From Actinoplanes sp. NBC_00393 (GTDB lineage Bacteria; Actinomycetota; Actinomycetes; Mycobacteriales; Micromonosporaceae): 64,000 nt of DNA. The notes below the pieces were generated by a model. The model was given only the letters and a program-made list of their open reading frames with translations. It searched no databases and had not been told where the DNA came from. The translations under genes and the position numbers were made by a program. Positions 51,282-60,017 of this stretch are shown here, one piece after another. The DNA is taken from the NCBI RefSeq assembly GCF_036053395.1, contig NZ_CP107942.1, positions 3,562,501 through 3,626,500 on the forward strand, read 5' to 3'. Each line of letters opens with the position of its first letter. Position 1 is the first letter of the stretch.

Positions 51282-52142
51282 ATGAAGCGGCGAATAGATG
51301 ACGGACGCTTGCGGGTCGCCACCCTGAACGTGTGGGGTACGCGGGGCCGCTGGCCGGAACGGCGCAGCGTCCTGCGAGCGGAGTTCGCGCGCCTCGACGC
51401 GGACCTGATCTCGCTGCAGGAGACGATCGTCGCTCCGGAACGGCATACGGGTGCGATCGTCGACCAGGTCCGGGAGTTTCTCGGACCCGGCTATCGTCTG
51501 GTGCATTCCTCGACCCGTGAGTCCGACGGTCAGGGCATCACGATCGCGAGCCGGTGGCCGGTCGGCCAGGTCGCCGAGCTGGACCTGCACGTCACGGCGC
51601 GCACGCACGACTTCGCCTGCACCGCGCTCCTGGTCGAAGTTCTCGTGCCGGAGCCGATAGGCCGCGTCTGGATGGTCAACCACTTCCCCGACTACCAGGT
51701 CGATCATGAACATGAGCGCACCCTCCAGGCGCTCGTGGTCGGCAGGGCCGTCGAGGACGCCCTCACCGAACGGCCCGGGCACGTGGTGCTCGCTGGAGAC
51801 CTTGATGCCGAGCCGCAGGCCGACAGCATCCGCTTCCTCACGGGCCACCACGCGGTAGAAGGCACGAGCGTCTGCTACCGCGACGCCTGGAGGTCCACGC
51901 ACGCAGCTGCCGTCCACCCGGACGGGGACACGTTCAGCCCCGACAATCCGAACTGCGCCGACTGGGACTGGCCGTACCGGCGGATCGACTACGTCCTCGT
52001 GCGATGCGGGGCGCACGGCGGGCCGACATTGCGCATCACGACCTGCGTCCGGACGTTCGACGAGCCGCAGACCACCATCAGCGATCACTACGGGCTCGTC
52101 GCCGATCTCGCGCTGCCCACCGCCCGCCGCCAGGTGTCGTAG
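51282..52142 (+). CDS. Endonuclease/exonuclease/phosphatase family protein
   Basis: 286 residues from the ATG at 51282 (MKRRIDDGRLRVATLNVWG). The EEP fold is shown by RVATLNVWGTRGRW, LISLQETI, VWMVNHFPDYQ, VVLAGDLDAEP and the ending ISDHYGLVADL, which carry the metal and catalytic Glu, Asp and His residues. No signal peptide, so it is probably cytoplasmic. Members cut phosphodiesters of nucleic acids or lipids; which is not clear here. Confidence 0.9.
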   Translation: MKRRIDDGRLRVATLNVWGTRGRWPERRSVLRAEFARLDADLISLQETIVAPERHTGAIVDQVREFLGPGYRLVHSSTRESDGQGITIASRWPVGQVAELDLHVTARTHDFACTALLVEVLVPEPIGRVWMVNHFPDYQVDHEHERTLQALVVGRAVEDALTERPGHVVLAGDLDAEPQADSIRFLTGHHAVEGTSVCYRDAWRSTHAAAVHPDGDTFSPDNPNCADWDWPYRRIDYVLVRCGAHGGPTLRITTCVRTFDEPQTTISDHYGLVADLALPTARRQVS

Positions 52143-52257
52143 CAGCCGTCCCGGGGCTAGTTCTCGGACTGGTCGGCCAACCCGAAGGTGGTGGCGGTAC
52201 CAGTCGGCCGTCGCGCTGGGGCCGTCGTCGAGAGTGGCGGCCTCTACACTCCCGGCG

Positions 52258-52668
52258 ATGAGTGTGATCTGGTCCGCGACGCAGCCGGGCTCCCGCCGCT
52301 TCTCCCCCGTCCCGGCGCGGACCGGCCCTGCGGAGCTGGAGAGCCATTTCCGGCGGCTGCGCAGCCGCCGTATCCGTGGCTACATCGAGGTCGAGATCGC
52401 GGACAGCGAGGCGCCGCTGCTGGCCATCGGTTTCCGCGGGGAGTACGCGGTCATCCACAAGATCGTCAGGGCTCCCGTCCGGCAGTCGTTCCTGCTCGCC
52501 GGGGACGGCAGCGTGCCCCGCGAGGCGTACGTCAACGTGCCGATCATGGACGAGCTGAGCCGGTTCACCGGCGATGTCGTCCTGGAGGTTCACCCCGCGT
52601 GGGAGGCGGTGCGAACCTTCCTGCGCACCGGGCAGGCCGCCGATCTCGGCGAATGGCACGCCCGTTGA
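52258..52668 (+). CDS. Hypothetical protein, possibly Imm1-type immunity protein
   Basis: 136 residues from the ATG at 52258. FSPVPARTGPAELESHFRRLR is followed by two beta stretches and the ending EVHPAWEAVRTFLRTGQAADLGEWHAR, which resembles the tail of Imm1-family proteins (PxxxAxxxxxxFxxTGxxP..xW). The match is partial and no toxin gene is nearby, so the immunity call is tentative. Otherwise a soluble unknown. Confidence 0.55.
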   Translation: MSVIWSATQPGSRRFSPVPARTGPAELESHFRRLRSRRIRGYIEVEIADSEAPLLAIGFRGEYAVIHKIVRAPVRQSFLLAGDGSVPREAYVNVPIMDELSRFTGDVVLEVHPAWEAVRTFLRTGQAADLGEWHAR

Positions 52669-52727
52669 CACCAGGAACAACAGCGCCGGGTGCTCTAGAT
52701 TGACCTCAGTCGACACATGGGGGTTGG

Positions 52728-53789
52728 GTGACGGTTTTCGGATGCCGGGCGTGCGTCACCGCGCTGACGGTTCCCGTGTCCAAGGTGGCGCTTCCCGTTC
52801 ACGCGCATCAGAAGTACGGCAACGGGCCGGGCTCCCTCGACCCGGTGCTCGAACCCGGTACCTTCGCCGTGGACCCGCTGCCCTCCGGCCCGCCGTGGCG
52901 CCGGTGGGAAGAGCTCGAACCCGGTGAGGCCGAGGCACTCGGCTGGTACGCACCGAGGTTCAGCATCCCGGACGGACCGGCCGGCCGGGTGCTGCTCGCC
53001 CCGGGCGACGTCCGCAGCGCGGTCATCGACCCCGCGTTGGCCGGCGACACCGGATGCTGCGGCCTCGACGGCAGCCAACCCAACATGCGCTGCGCCACCT
53101 GCGGCACGCCGGTGGCCACCCGGATAGACGACTGCGGCCTGCGGAACGCGGTGTGGCTGGACCCGCTGACCAGCCACGTCATCGACGACGGCCGCGGCCC
53201 GCATTCGATACTCGACTGGACCGACCTCATCGACCAACGGCCCGGCATCGCTCCGGCCGAACCCGACGGTGCCTGGGACCCGATGTGGGTGGCCGCCGCC
53301 GCCTCGGCGTTGGCACATCTGCTGGCCGCCTCGGGCGGCCACCCGATCCGGATCCCGGATCAACGGGTAGCCACGATCCTCCAGCCGACACTCGACCGCC
53401 TTGCCGCCCCGGTCAGCACGGGCCCGGAGCGGACTCTGGTGCTGGCGGGGCCGGGCATTCCGGCCGCCGGCGGCGACCTGGCCCTCGTCCCGCAGCATCC
53501 GCAAACCGGTGAACTCTGGCCGGTTGACCCGTCCCTGAAGCCGGTCCCGCTGGCCTGGGACGCCTGGCGGCACGTTGCATTCCACCGCGACCCGAAGCCG
53601 GTCGGGCGCTCAGCCCCGATCCCGCCGGAAGCCCCGCCGCCGCTCATCCCTCACAGCCGGCTCGAACCGGACGGCCGGATCTTCCTCAACGTTCTGGCTC
53701 GACTGCCCGAGGTCAGCCAGCCCTGGCTGCGTGCCGTCTACGAACGAGGCCGCCCCTACAACTACAGCTACTACATCTTCGGACCGTGA
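52728..53789 (+). CDS. Hypothetical protein with cysteine pairs
   Basis: 353 residues from a GTG at 52728. Cysteines are in pairs: FGCRACVTALT at the start and GCCGLD, RCATCGTPVATRIDDC further in, so at least one zinc-type site is likely. The C-terminal ~100 residues have the WDPxWVAAAASALAHLLAA region and repeats of Pro. No known domain. The first residues might be a zinc ribbon that helps DNA or protein binding; this is only a guess. Confidence 0.7.
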   Translation: MTVFGCRACVTALTVPVSKVALPVHAHQKYGNGPGSLDPVLEPGTFAVDPLPSGPPWRRWEELEPGEAEALGWYAPRFSIPDGPAGRVLLAPGDVRSAVIDPALAGDTGCCGLDGSQPNMRCATCGTPVATRIDDCGLRNAVWLDPLTSHVIDDGRGPHSILDWTDLIDQRPGIAPAEPDGAWDPMWVAAAASALAHLLAASGGHPIRIPDQRVATILQPTLDRLAAPVSTGPERTLVLAGPGIPAAGGDLALVPQHPQTGELWPVDPSLKPVPLAWDAWRHVAFHRDPKPVGRSAPIPPEAPPPLIPHSRLEPDGRIFLNVLARLPEVSQPWLRAVYERGRPYNYSYYIFGP

Positions 53790-53793
53790 ACGC

Positions 53794-53997
53794 TCACCCG
53801 GCGAACGGTGTGGTGACCTGCCCGCGCACATCGGTGTGGGCCCGGAAGAGCGCCCGGCCCGCGGCTCCGGGTCGGCGCGTCCGTAGCGCGAGGTCGTGAT
53901 TTACAGCTCGTCCAGCCCGGGGCCGCCGAAGGTGCAAGCGGTGACCCGCCGTACCGGGACCGTGATGCGCTGCGCCAGCACGCCTGTCGCCCACTCG
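53794..53997 (-). pseudogene. C-terminal remnant of an SMP-30/gluconolactonase-like gene
   Basis: On the minus strand EWATGVLAQRITVPVRRVTACTFGGPGLDEL matches the end of SMP-30/gluconolactonase proteins, which normally go on DELYITTS. Here the TAC codon is TAA (stop), followed by ITTSRYGRADPEP, and a frameshift later restores ALFRAHTDVRGQVTTPFAG, the usual last residues. The rest of the gene is missing; its place is taken by the start of the plus-strand gene. So a nonsense change, a frameshift and truncation are all present. Confidence 0.75.
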
Positions 53998-54014
53998 GCC
54001 GATAGGCTTTTGCC

Positions 54015-54800
54015 ATGAGCACCCTTGCCGGCCGCACCGTCGTGGCCCTGCGCAGCGAGCACGACAGCCTCGCGACTCTCGCTCCCACGCTGTCCGGCGA
54101 CCAGCTGACCGGCCCGTCCGGCGCGTCCGCCTGGACGGTCGCCGACGTTCTCTCGCACCTGGGCAGCGGTGCCGAGATCACGCTCGCCGGTTTTCGGGCG
54201 GCAGTCGGTGAAGCGGAGGCACCCGGCCCGGACTTCAACCAGAGTGTGTGGGACCGGTGGAACGCCACGAGCCCGCAAGATCAGGCCACGGGCGCGGTCG
54301 CGTCGGACGACGCGCTCGTCGCGGCCCTCGAATCCGTACCGGCGGAGCGCCACGACGACCTCCAGATCCGGACGTTCCTGCCCGAGCCGGTCTCGTTCGC
54401 GTCGTTTGCGGCGCTGCGGCTCAGCGAGGTCGCTCTGCACACCTGGGACGTACGCGCCGGCCTCGACCCGGCGGCGACCGTCGCCGGCGACTCGGCTGAC
54501 GTGCTTGCCGAGCATCTCGCCGGCGGCCTCGGGTTCCTGCTCGGCTTCATCGCCAAACCGAAGGAGGTAGCCGAGTTCGCCGTGGTCGAGATCAGCGGTA
54601 CGCCGTACCGGATCGTCATCGACGATTCGGTTCGATTGACGACCGAGGCCGTGCCCGCCACCGCGACGTTCAGCGGCTCGCTGGAGGCGGCGCTCCGGCT
54701 GCTCTACGGTCGGCTCACCGCGGAACACACTCCCGCCGACATCGAGGTGACCGGAAACGTCACGCTCGACGAGCTGCGTGCGGTGTTCCCGGGCTTCTGA
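54015..54800 (+). CDS. Mycothiol-dependent maleylpyruvate isomerase-family protein
   Basis: 261 residues. The N-terminal DinB-like metal-binding domain shows SAWTVADVLSHLGSGAEI and LRLSEVALHTWDVRAGL, the two conserved His sites, and the C-terminal SCP2-like domain follows (TATFSGSLEAALRLLYGRLTAEH). Family members use mycothiol as a cofactor, typical of actinobacteria. Specific activity is unknown; many of these act as thiol-dependent detoxification enzymes. Confidence 0.88.
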   Translation: MSTLAGRTVVALRSEHDSLATLAPTLSGDQLTGPSGASAWTVADVLSHLGSGAEITLAGFRAAVGEAEAPGPDFNQSVWDRWNATSPQDQATGAVASDDALVAALESVPAERHDDLQIRTFLPEPVSFASFAALRLSEVALHTWDVRAGLDPAATVAGDSADVLAEHLAGGLGFLLGFIAKPKEVAEFAVVEISGTPYRIVIDDSVRLTTEAVPATATFSGSLEAALRLLYGRLTAEHTPADIEVTGNVTLDELRAVFPGF

Positions 54801-55078
54801 CACGGATCCGGGCCGGTCAGGGATGGCGTCGTCCGTGAGGTAGTCGACATCGGGGTCGGCGCGCCGCCACCTCTCGAGGTATCGCCACGTCCAGCCCCGT
54901 GACCAGGCGTACGATCCGTTGATCGGCGGGGACGTTGACCCGCCGACGGGTAGGTCGCGCGAAGGTGATCCCGGACAACTCCGAGTCACCCACCGTCTTC
55001 ACGCGGAGGGTAGCGCCGGCAGCACGGCCGGACCATCCCGGCGCGCGATGCCGGCGGGACATCGGCGATGCTGTGGGC

Positions 55079-55918
55079 GTGGAGTACGTCTCCCGAGTGC
55101 CGCGACCGCCGCTGGACGGGCTGATCGACGACCTCTACTACCTGGAGGGCGCGCCGCCGTACGCCCGGCTGCTGCTGCCGCCGACACCGGGTGCGTTGCT
55201 CATCGTCAACCTCGAGGCACCGTTCCGCATCCGCGCCGGCACCGACGTCGAGACAGCCGAGTACGCCGACGGCTGCGTGATCACCGTACCCACCCGCGCG
55301 TTCGCATTCAGCTACCCGCCCCGGACCCGGTCCGTCGGCGTGCATTTCAAGGCGTGGGGGCCGGTGCCGTTCCTGCCGATGCCCGCCGCCGAGCTGTGTG
55401 ACCGGCCGGTGACGCTCGAGCAGGTGTGGGGCCGGCCAGCCGTCGCCGAGCTGCGGGACCGGCTGGCCACGGCGCCCGGACCGCACGAGATGCTGACGCT
55501 GCTCGAGCAGGAGCTCATGCGACGGCTGCGCGAGACCCCCGGCCTCGGGCTGGTCTGCCACACGAGCAGCGTCATCGCGGCGACCAGCGGGGCGGTGGCG
55601 ATCGGCGACCTTTGCGTGGCAACCGGTGTCAGCAGCACCCATCTGGCACAGCGGTTCAAACAGCTCGTCGGCGTCACACCGAAACGGCTGGCCCGCACCC
55701 AGCGCTTCGCCGCCACCCTGCTCGCGATCGACTTCGCCGAACCGATCGACTGGGGCGACGTCGCCGCCGGCGCCGGCTACTTCGACCAGGCCCACTTCGG
55801 CCATGAGTTCCGGGCGTTCACCGGGCTCACGCCGACCCGGTACGCCGAAGTCCGGCGGCGGTTCCTGCGCGAACATCCCGGCCACACGCTGGACAGCTGG
55901 CCGCTGCCGGCCGATTGA
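55079..55918 (+). CDS. AraC-family regulator
   Basis: About 279 residues from the GTG at 55079 (VEYVSRVPRPPLDGLI); a GTG at 55073 is an alternative. An N-terminal AraC-ligand-type domain (RLLLPPTPGALLIVNLEAPF) is followed by AraC helices (IGDLCVATGVSSTHLAQRFKQLVGVTPKRLART and DWGDVAAGAGYFDQAHFGHEFRAFTGLTPTRY). The RibD/DHFR-like gene starts 65 nt downstream in the same direction and may be its target. Confidence 0.9.
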   Translation: MEYVSRVPRPPLDGLIDDLYYLEGAPPYARLLLPPTPGALLIVNLEAPFRIRAGTDVETAEYADGCVITVPTRAFAFSYPPRTRSVGVHFKAWGPVPFLPMPAAELCDRPVTLEQVWGRPAVAELRDRLATAPGPHEMLTLLEQELMRRLRETPGLGLVCHTSSVIAATSGAVAIGDLCVATGVSSTHLAQRFKQLVGVTPKRLARTQRFAATLLAIDFAEPIDWGDVAAGAGYFDQAHFGHEFRAFTGLTPTRYAEVRRRFLREHPGHTLDSWPLPAD

Positions 55919-55983
55919 TTTCTTACAAGAACGACAGCCCACGACACGCTAATTTGAGGGCATCTCGAGCAGAGGAGAGCCCG

Positions 55984-56565
55984 GTGGGCAAGGTGGTCAT
56001 GTACAGCTCGGTGTCGGTGGACGGCTTCATCGCGGACGAGAACGATCAGCCTGGTCCGCTGTTCGACTGGTTGACCAGCGGTGACGTCGCGTTGGACGAC
56101 AGCGGTGCGCTGAAGGTGTCGCAGGTGTCCTACAACCACACCCGGGCGTACTGGGACCAGATCGGGGTGACGATCGCCGGCCGCCACGTCTTCGACATCA
56201 CCGACGGCTGGGACGGCAAGCCTCCGGCCGGCATCGACCACGTGGTCGTCGTGACGCACCGGCCGGCCCCCGAGGGCTGGGACCCCGAGGCGCCCTTCCA
56301 CTTCGTCGACGGCGTCGAAGCCGCCGTGGCCAAGGCGCAGGAGCTCGCGGGCGACCGCCTGGTCGAGGTCGCCGCCGGCGACGTCGGTGGCCAGGCGCTT
56401 GCCGCGGGCCTGGTCGACGAGGTACGCATGGACGTCGTACCCGTCGTGCTCGGGTCAGGTAAGCGCTACTTCGGGTCGGTCCACGCGCAGCACCTGTTGG
56501 AGGATCCTGACGTGGTGATTCAGGGCAACCGGGTGCTTCATCTGCGCTATCGGGTGCGCCGTTGA
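55984..56565 (+). CDS. Dihydrofolate-reductase-like (RibD C-terminal type) oxidoreductase
   Basis: 193 residues from the GTG at 55984, with GAGGAGA just upstream. GKVVMYSSVSVDGFIADEND is the standard opening of RibD-C/DHFR-like proteins; later IAGRHVFDITDGWDG and VEVAAGDVGGQALAAGLVDEVRMDVVPVVLG match the family, including the LVDEV segment. These are NADPH-using reductases of unclear substrate, often next to regulators such as the AraC gene here. Confidence 0.93.
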   Translation: MGKVVMYSSVSVDGFIADENDQPGPLFDWLTSGDVALDDSGALKVSQVSYNHTRAYWDQIGVTIAGRHVFDITDGWDGKPPAGIDHVVVVTHRPAPEGWDPEAPFHFVDGVEAAVAKAQELAGDRLVEVAAGDVGGQALAAGLVDEVRMDVVPVVLGSGKRYFGSVHAQHLLEDPDVVIQGNRVLHLRYRVRR

Positions 56566-56731
56566 CCGAAACTCGGCGGGGTACGCGAAGAAGTTCAGTG
56601 CGATCGGTGACGCAGAATCCGGCCTCCGGCTGAGTTTGCGCGGTCCAACCACGCTTGCCCGCGGCGGCTCAGCCACCACCCTCCCGTGACCACCCGACGT
56701 CGTGGTCGGCGTCGCGGAGAGGAGAATGCGT

Positions 56732-56880
56732 CAGGCCGCGCGGAAGCGATCCGCCTGCTCGGCCACCCGCTGCTCGAAGGTACGAGCCGGACGGCCGGTC
56801 ATGTGCTCGGTGGTGCCGACCACATTGTGCCTCTTGACATAGAGGGGTGCCAGATCCGGGCGTTTGACGACAGCGACAAC
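56732..56880 (-). pseudogene. C-terminal remnant of an unknown gene (perhaps NmrA-like oxidoreductase)
   Basis: On the minus strand the last codons before the stop at 56732 read HNVVGTTEHMTGRPARTFEQ and RVAEQADRFRAA, with RNVVAVVKRPDLAPLYVKR ahead. This resembles the end of NmrA-type NAD(P)-binding oxidoreductases (TGRPxRTFEQxxxxxADxFR), but the upstream part is missing and no start is supported. The rest of 56566-57148 shows nothing else recognisable. Confidence 0.45.
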
Positions 56881-57148
56881 GTTGCGCATTTCGGCCGTGG
56901 CGACGACGCCGCAGCCGATGCGCGTGCGGCAGAACAGAAGCGCCTGGGCACCGGGCCGCCGGCGCTCTGACCCGTCTGCTGAAGCCTGCGATCAAACTGC
57001 GTTAGAACTTGGCCCACCAACACCCGCCGGTGCTACGCGAAGCCGGCCATCTCGGCCGGATGAAATCGTCGGTCATCTCCGTCGGGACGGTGCCGGTGCA
57101 TGGTGACGTGTTTACTGGTGTAAATGGCCGCCAACAGGTGGTCGGGGG

Positions 57149-58108
57149 GTGGCTGTGGAGCAAGCGGTGGGTGTCCCAGTGTTGGCGTATTCAGGCGGAT
57201 GGTTGGACCGGGCGGGTGACCGTCGGGCGGACCCGACGTGGCTCGCGTCGATGCAGAAGTCGGCGAGCGCTCGGTTCCTGCCCCTGTGGCGCGACCGGTG
57301 CCTGGTCACCGGGATACCGCCGGTGCCGGCCGTCCTGCCTCGGGCCGCCGTCGAGGAGACTCTGGCGACGGCGGACGTCGTGGTGTTCCTCGGCCTGGAG
57401 GGTGACGCCCCGGTGTTCGCCGTCGACCTTTCCGCGATGGACGAGTCCAAGGCGATCGAGCTGGCGAACGCGGACCGTGCCAGCAACGTGCGGGCGTTCG
57501 TCGAGGACCTAATGCCGGCCGAGGCGGCAGCCCTGGCGTACGCCCGCGGGCTGCTGCACTGGGCGCGGCACCAGCGGTTCTGTGGAACGTGCGGCTCGCG
57601 GACCGAGCCACAGGCCGGCGGACACGTACGCGCCTGCGGTAACGCGGGCTGTGGCCGATTGTGGTTTCCCCGGATCGAGCCGGCCGTGATCATGCTGGTG
57701 GAAGCGCCTGACGACCCGCCGCGCTGCCTGCTTGCCAGGCACCGGGGTGCCGCGCCCGACGGCTACTCCACCCTTGCGGGGTTCGTGGAGATCGGCGAGA
57801 GCCTCGAGGACGCCGTACGCCGCGAGCTGGCGGAAGAGGTCGGGGTACAAGTCCGTTCGATACAGTACGTGGCCTCGCAGGCATGGCCCTTTCCTGCCGG
57901 GATCATGCTCGGCTTCCGGGCCGTCGCCGACGACGACCGAGCCGTGGTGGACGGCGACGAGATCTCGGAGGCACGGTGGTTCACCAGATCGGAGTTGGCC
58001 GCGCACGCGGAGGCTCGGGGCGGGCTGGGCCGCGTCGACTCAATCGATCGCTTGCTGTTGCGCTCGTGGCTCGACGAGTCACCCACGCAGACGAGCGAGA
58101 CGGGATGA
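57149..58108 (+). CDS. NAD-diphosphatase-like NUDIX hydrolase (NudC type)
   Basis: 319 residues from a GTG. The NudC layout is present: an N-terminal domain, a four-cysteine zinc site (CGTCGSRTEPQAGG and RACGNAGCGRLWFPRIEPAVI), and a NUDIX box AGFVEIGESLEDAVRRELAEEVG. The NudC signature SQPWPFPxS appears as SQAWPFPAG, with Pro to Ala and Ser to Gly changes. NudC enzymes cut NADH and NAD-capped RNA. The variant signature makes the exact substrate uncertain. The start is not fixed; a GTG 6 nt further is possible. Confidence 0.88.
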   Translation: MAVEQAVGVPVLAYSGGWLDRAGDRRADPTWLASMQKSASARFLPLWRDRCLVTGIPPVPAVLPRAAVEETLATADVVVFLGLEGDAPVFAVDLSAMDESKAIELANADRASNVRAFVEDLMPAEAAALAYARGLLHWARHQRFCGTCGSRTEPQAGGHVRACGNAGCGRLWFPRIEPAVIMLVEAPDDPPRCLLARHRGAAPDGYSTLAGFVEIGESLEDAVRRELAEEVGVQVRSIQYVASQAWPFPAGIMLGFRAVADDDRAVVDGDEISEARWFTRSELAAHAEARGGLGRVDSIDRLLLRSWLDESPTQTSETG

Positions 58109-58401
58109 AGCCGCATGGCCCAGGCCCGTCCTGACGCGACCGGCCCGGCGCGCCACGACCGGGCGGCAGACCTGCACACCGGACCGCCAACGATGCAGCG
58201 CCGCTGATGCGCGCTACTCAGCACGTCCGTGCGCCGGGGCGACGGGCGGTCATTCACGGTTGGTAGCGAGCGACTCGCGGCAGAAGTGCGCGTTCGCCGC
58301 TTGATCGGGATTTGCTCCCCCGTGTAGCGCAATGCTTGGCCGGACTTGGCGCTCTGGGCGGCTCGAGGTCTGTGGATCGAGGTTGGGTAGCGTCTGCCGT
58401 C

Positions 58402-59436
58402 ATGAGTCTTGCCAACCGCCGTACTCGCGCCGGTGCAATCGCCGGTCCGGCCCGATGGTGGTTGGTGGCAGATCGACTCGCGTTGGTGGCGTTGGCTGCC
58501 GCGTCAGCGATGGCATGGGTGTTCGGCGTGACCGTGCTTCAGCCGTTGAGCGAGCCGACGGGCCCGGACGCCTTCGCCGAGGAAAATACCTACTGGGCTC
58601 GGGAGCTGCGCTGGGGTGCGCTGATCGCCCTGGTTCTCGTGTTGGTCCTGCTGGCGCGTGGAGGCCGCTGGGCCAGTTGGGGTGTGCTGATTGGTGGCTG
58701 CGTTTGGCTGGCGGTCGATGTCGGCCTCGACCGGATTGACTACATGCCCGACAGCGCAGAGCTCGCGATCGGTGCGGCCGCGGCAGCGCTGATCTGTTGT
58801 GCCGTCGCGATGGTTCTCCCGGCGGCGTCTCGTCCGAACGCGTCGCTCGCTGTGGCGATGGTGGCTGCCGTTGCAGCCGGGATGGCGACGGCTATCGAGT
58901 CGCCGACCGACGTTGAGCCGGCGCTCAACACGGGCAGCGCCGCCGTCGGTTCTCTGCTGGCGCTGGTCGCTGTCGCCGCTGCGGCGCAGGTGGCCGGCCC
59001 GGTCAATCGGCCAGGCATTGGCATGACGGTTGCGGTCGGCATCGTTGCTGCGGCAACGCCGTGGCTGGTGCGTTACGTCTGGCCGCAGCCGAGCGGAACC
59101 CGGCTGCTCGTAACGTTTGCGTTCACCGTCCTGCTGGTGATCGTTGTCGTGGCGCTCGCCGGGACCCGTCCTGCTTCTCGGCAGCGCCGATACAGCTACG
59201 GCTTGGTGGCGGCCATTGTTGTTGTCGCGCTGCCGGTCATGTTCTGGCCACTCGCGCTGCTTGCCCTCCTCACGCAGATCGGCAGACCTTTCACCGCACT
59301 CGCCGCCAACACACCGATTCACAGCGCGGACGCAGATGTCGTGTTGATCGTTTTGGCCGTCCCCTTGGGACTGGTCCTCGCCCGGATGCTGCGGAACTTC
59401 GTGTTCGACGAGTCGGCCGGACGCACCGGGTCGTGA
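58402..59436 (+). CDS. Hypothetical polytopic membrane protein
   Basis: 344 residues from the ATG at 58402 (MSLANRRTRAGAIAG). About nine hydrophobic helices (LALVALAAASAMAWVFGVTVL, then ALIALVLVLVLLA and several more) with short loops. No signature of a known transporter or enzyme was seen. No close partner. Confidence 0.75.
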   Translation: MSLANRRTRAGAIAGPARWWLVADRLALVALAAASAMAWVFGVTVLQPLSEPTGPDAFAEENTYWARELRWGALIALVLVLVLLARGGRWASWGVLIGGCVWLAVDVGLDRIDYMPDSAELAIGAAAAALICCAVAMVLPAASRPNASLAVAMVAAVAAGMATAIESPTDVEPALNTGSAAVGSLLALVAVAAAAQVAGPVNRPGIGMTVAVGIVAAATPWLVRYVWPQPSGTRLLVTFAFTVLLVIVVVALAGTRPASRQRRYSYGLVAAIVVVALPVMFWPLALLALLTQIGRPFTALAANTPIHSADADVVLIVLAVPLGLVLARMLRNFVFDESAGRTGS

Positions 59437-60017
59437 TCCCCGCAGAGGATAGAGCGGCAGCGCTCTTGGCACCTGCTACAGGTTCGATCACTCAGAGCTC
59501 GGCCCAGCGGACGAAACAGCGACGCGCGTCGGCCATGCGCCCTCGCTTCTGTCCGCAGTCGAGCCCGCACAAGCCGCGCTTCGGCGCCGCCATAGAGTCC
59601 GTGAGTCATTTTGATTGGGCGTCCGGCTCTCGGCACGAGCGCGTGTCGGCGTCCGCGCCGGTCTCACAGAGCGTGACGGCCGTGCCGGAGCGCCGCGCGC
59701 GGCCAGCGGCAGAAGAGGATGGTGACCGGCCGCCGATTGCCATGAAAGCCGGCCTCGTGCCACCGTGATCAGCGTGGATGAGATGCGCGGTTCGCGATCC
59801 GGCGGGGAGCGGGTGAGTTCAGCTCTGGGCCACGTGGGCGCGCTCGGCGACATTCGTGTTGTGCGTGCTCCTCAACCCGGCAAGTGACCCCTCGTTGCTC
59901 CGGCCCGGGTGTGGGCACACCGTCGAAGCGGTCGCTCATCAGCAACGCGCCAGCGCCGGCGACGGGACTATCAACGCCGCAGAGATCCGCCGCCGAATCA
60001 TCGAAGGGTGACCTCAC
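59437..60017. other. Intergenic region with no recognised gene
   Basis: 581 nt between a membrane protein gene and a methyltransferase gene. Short frames on both strands lack family likeness. A stretch at 59479-59495 resembles the T-arm of a tRNA but has no matching stems (see rejected list). The right end should hold the methyltransferase promoter. Confidence 0.5.

Noticed and set aside
54817..54990. Minus-strand reading SYAWSRGWTWRYLERWRRAD before the AraC gene
   Set aside because: Looks slightly protein-like, but there is no start, no family match, and it would need frameshifts to continue, so it is not listed.
59479..59495. tRNA T-arm-like sequence (GGTTCGATCA)
   Set aside because: The stem bases do not pair and no acceptor, D or anticodon stems are found around it.
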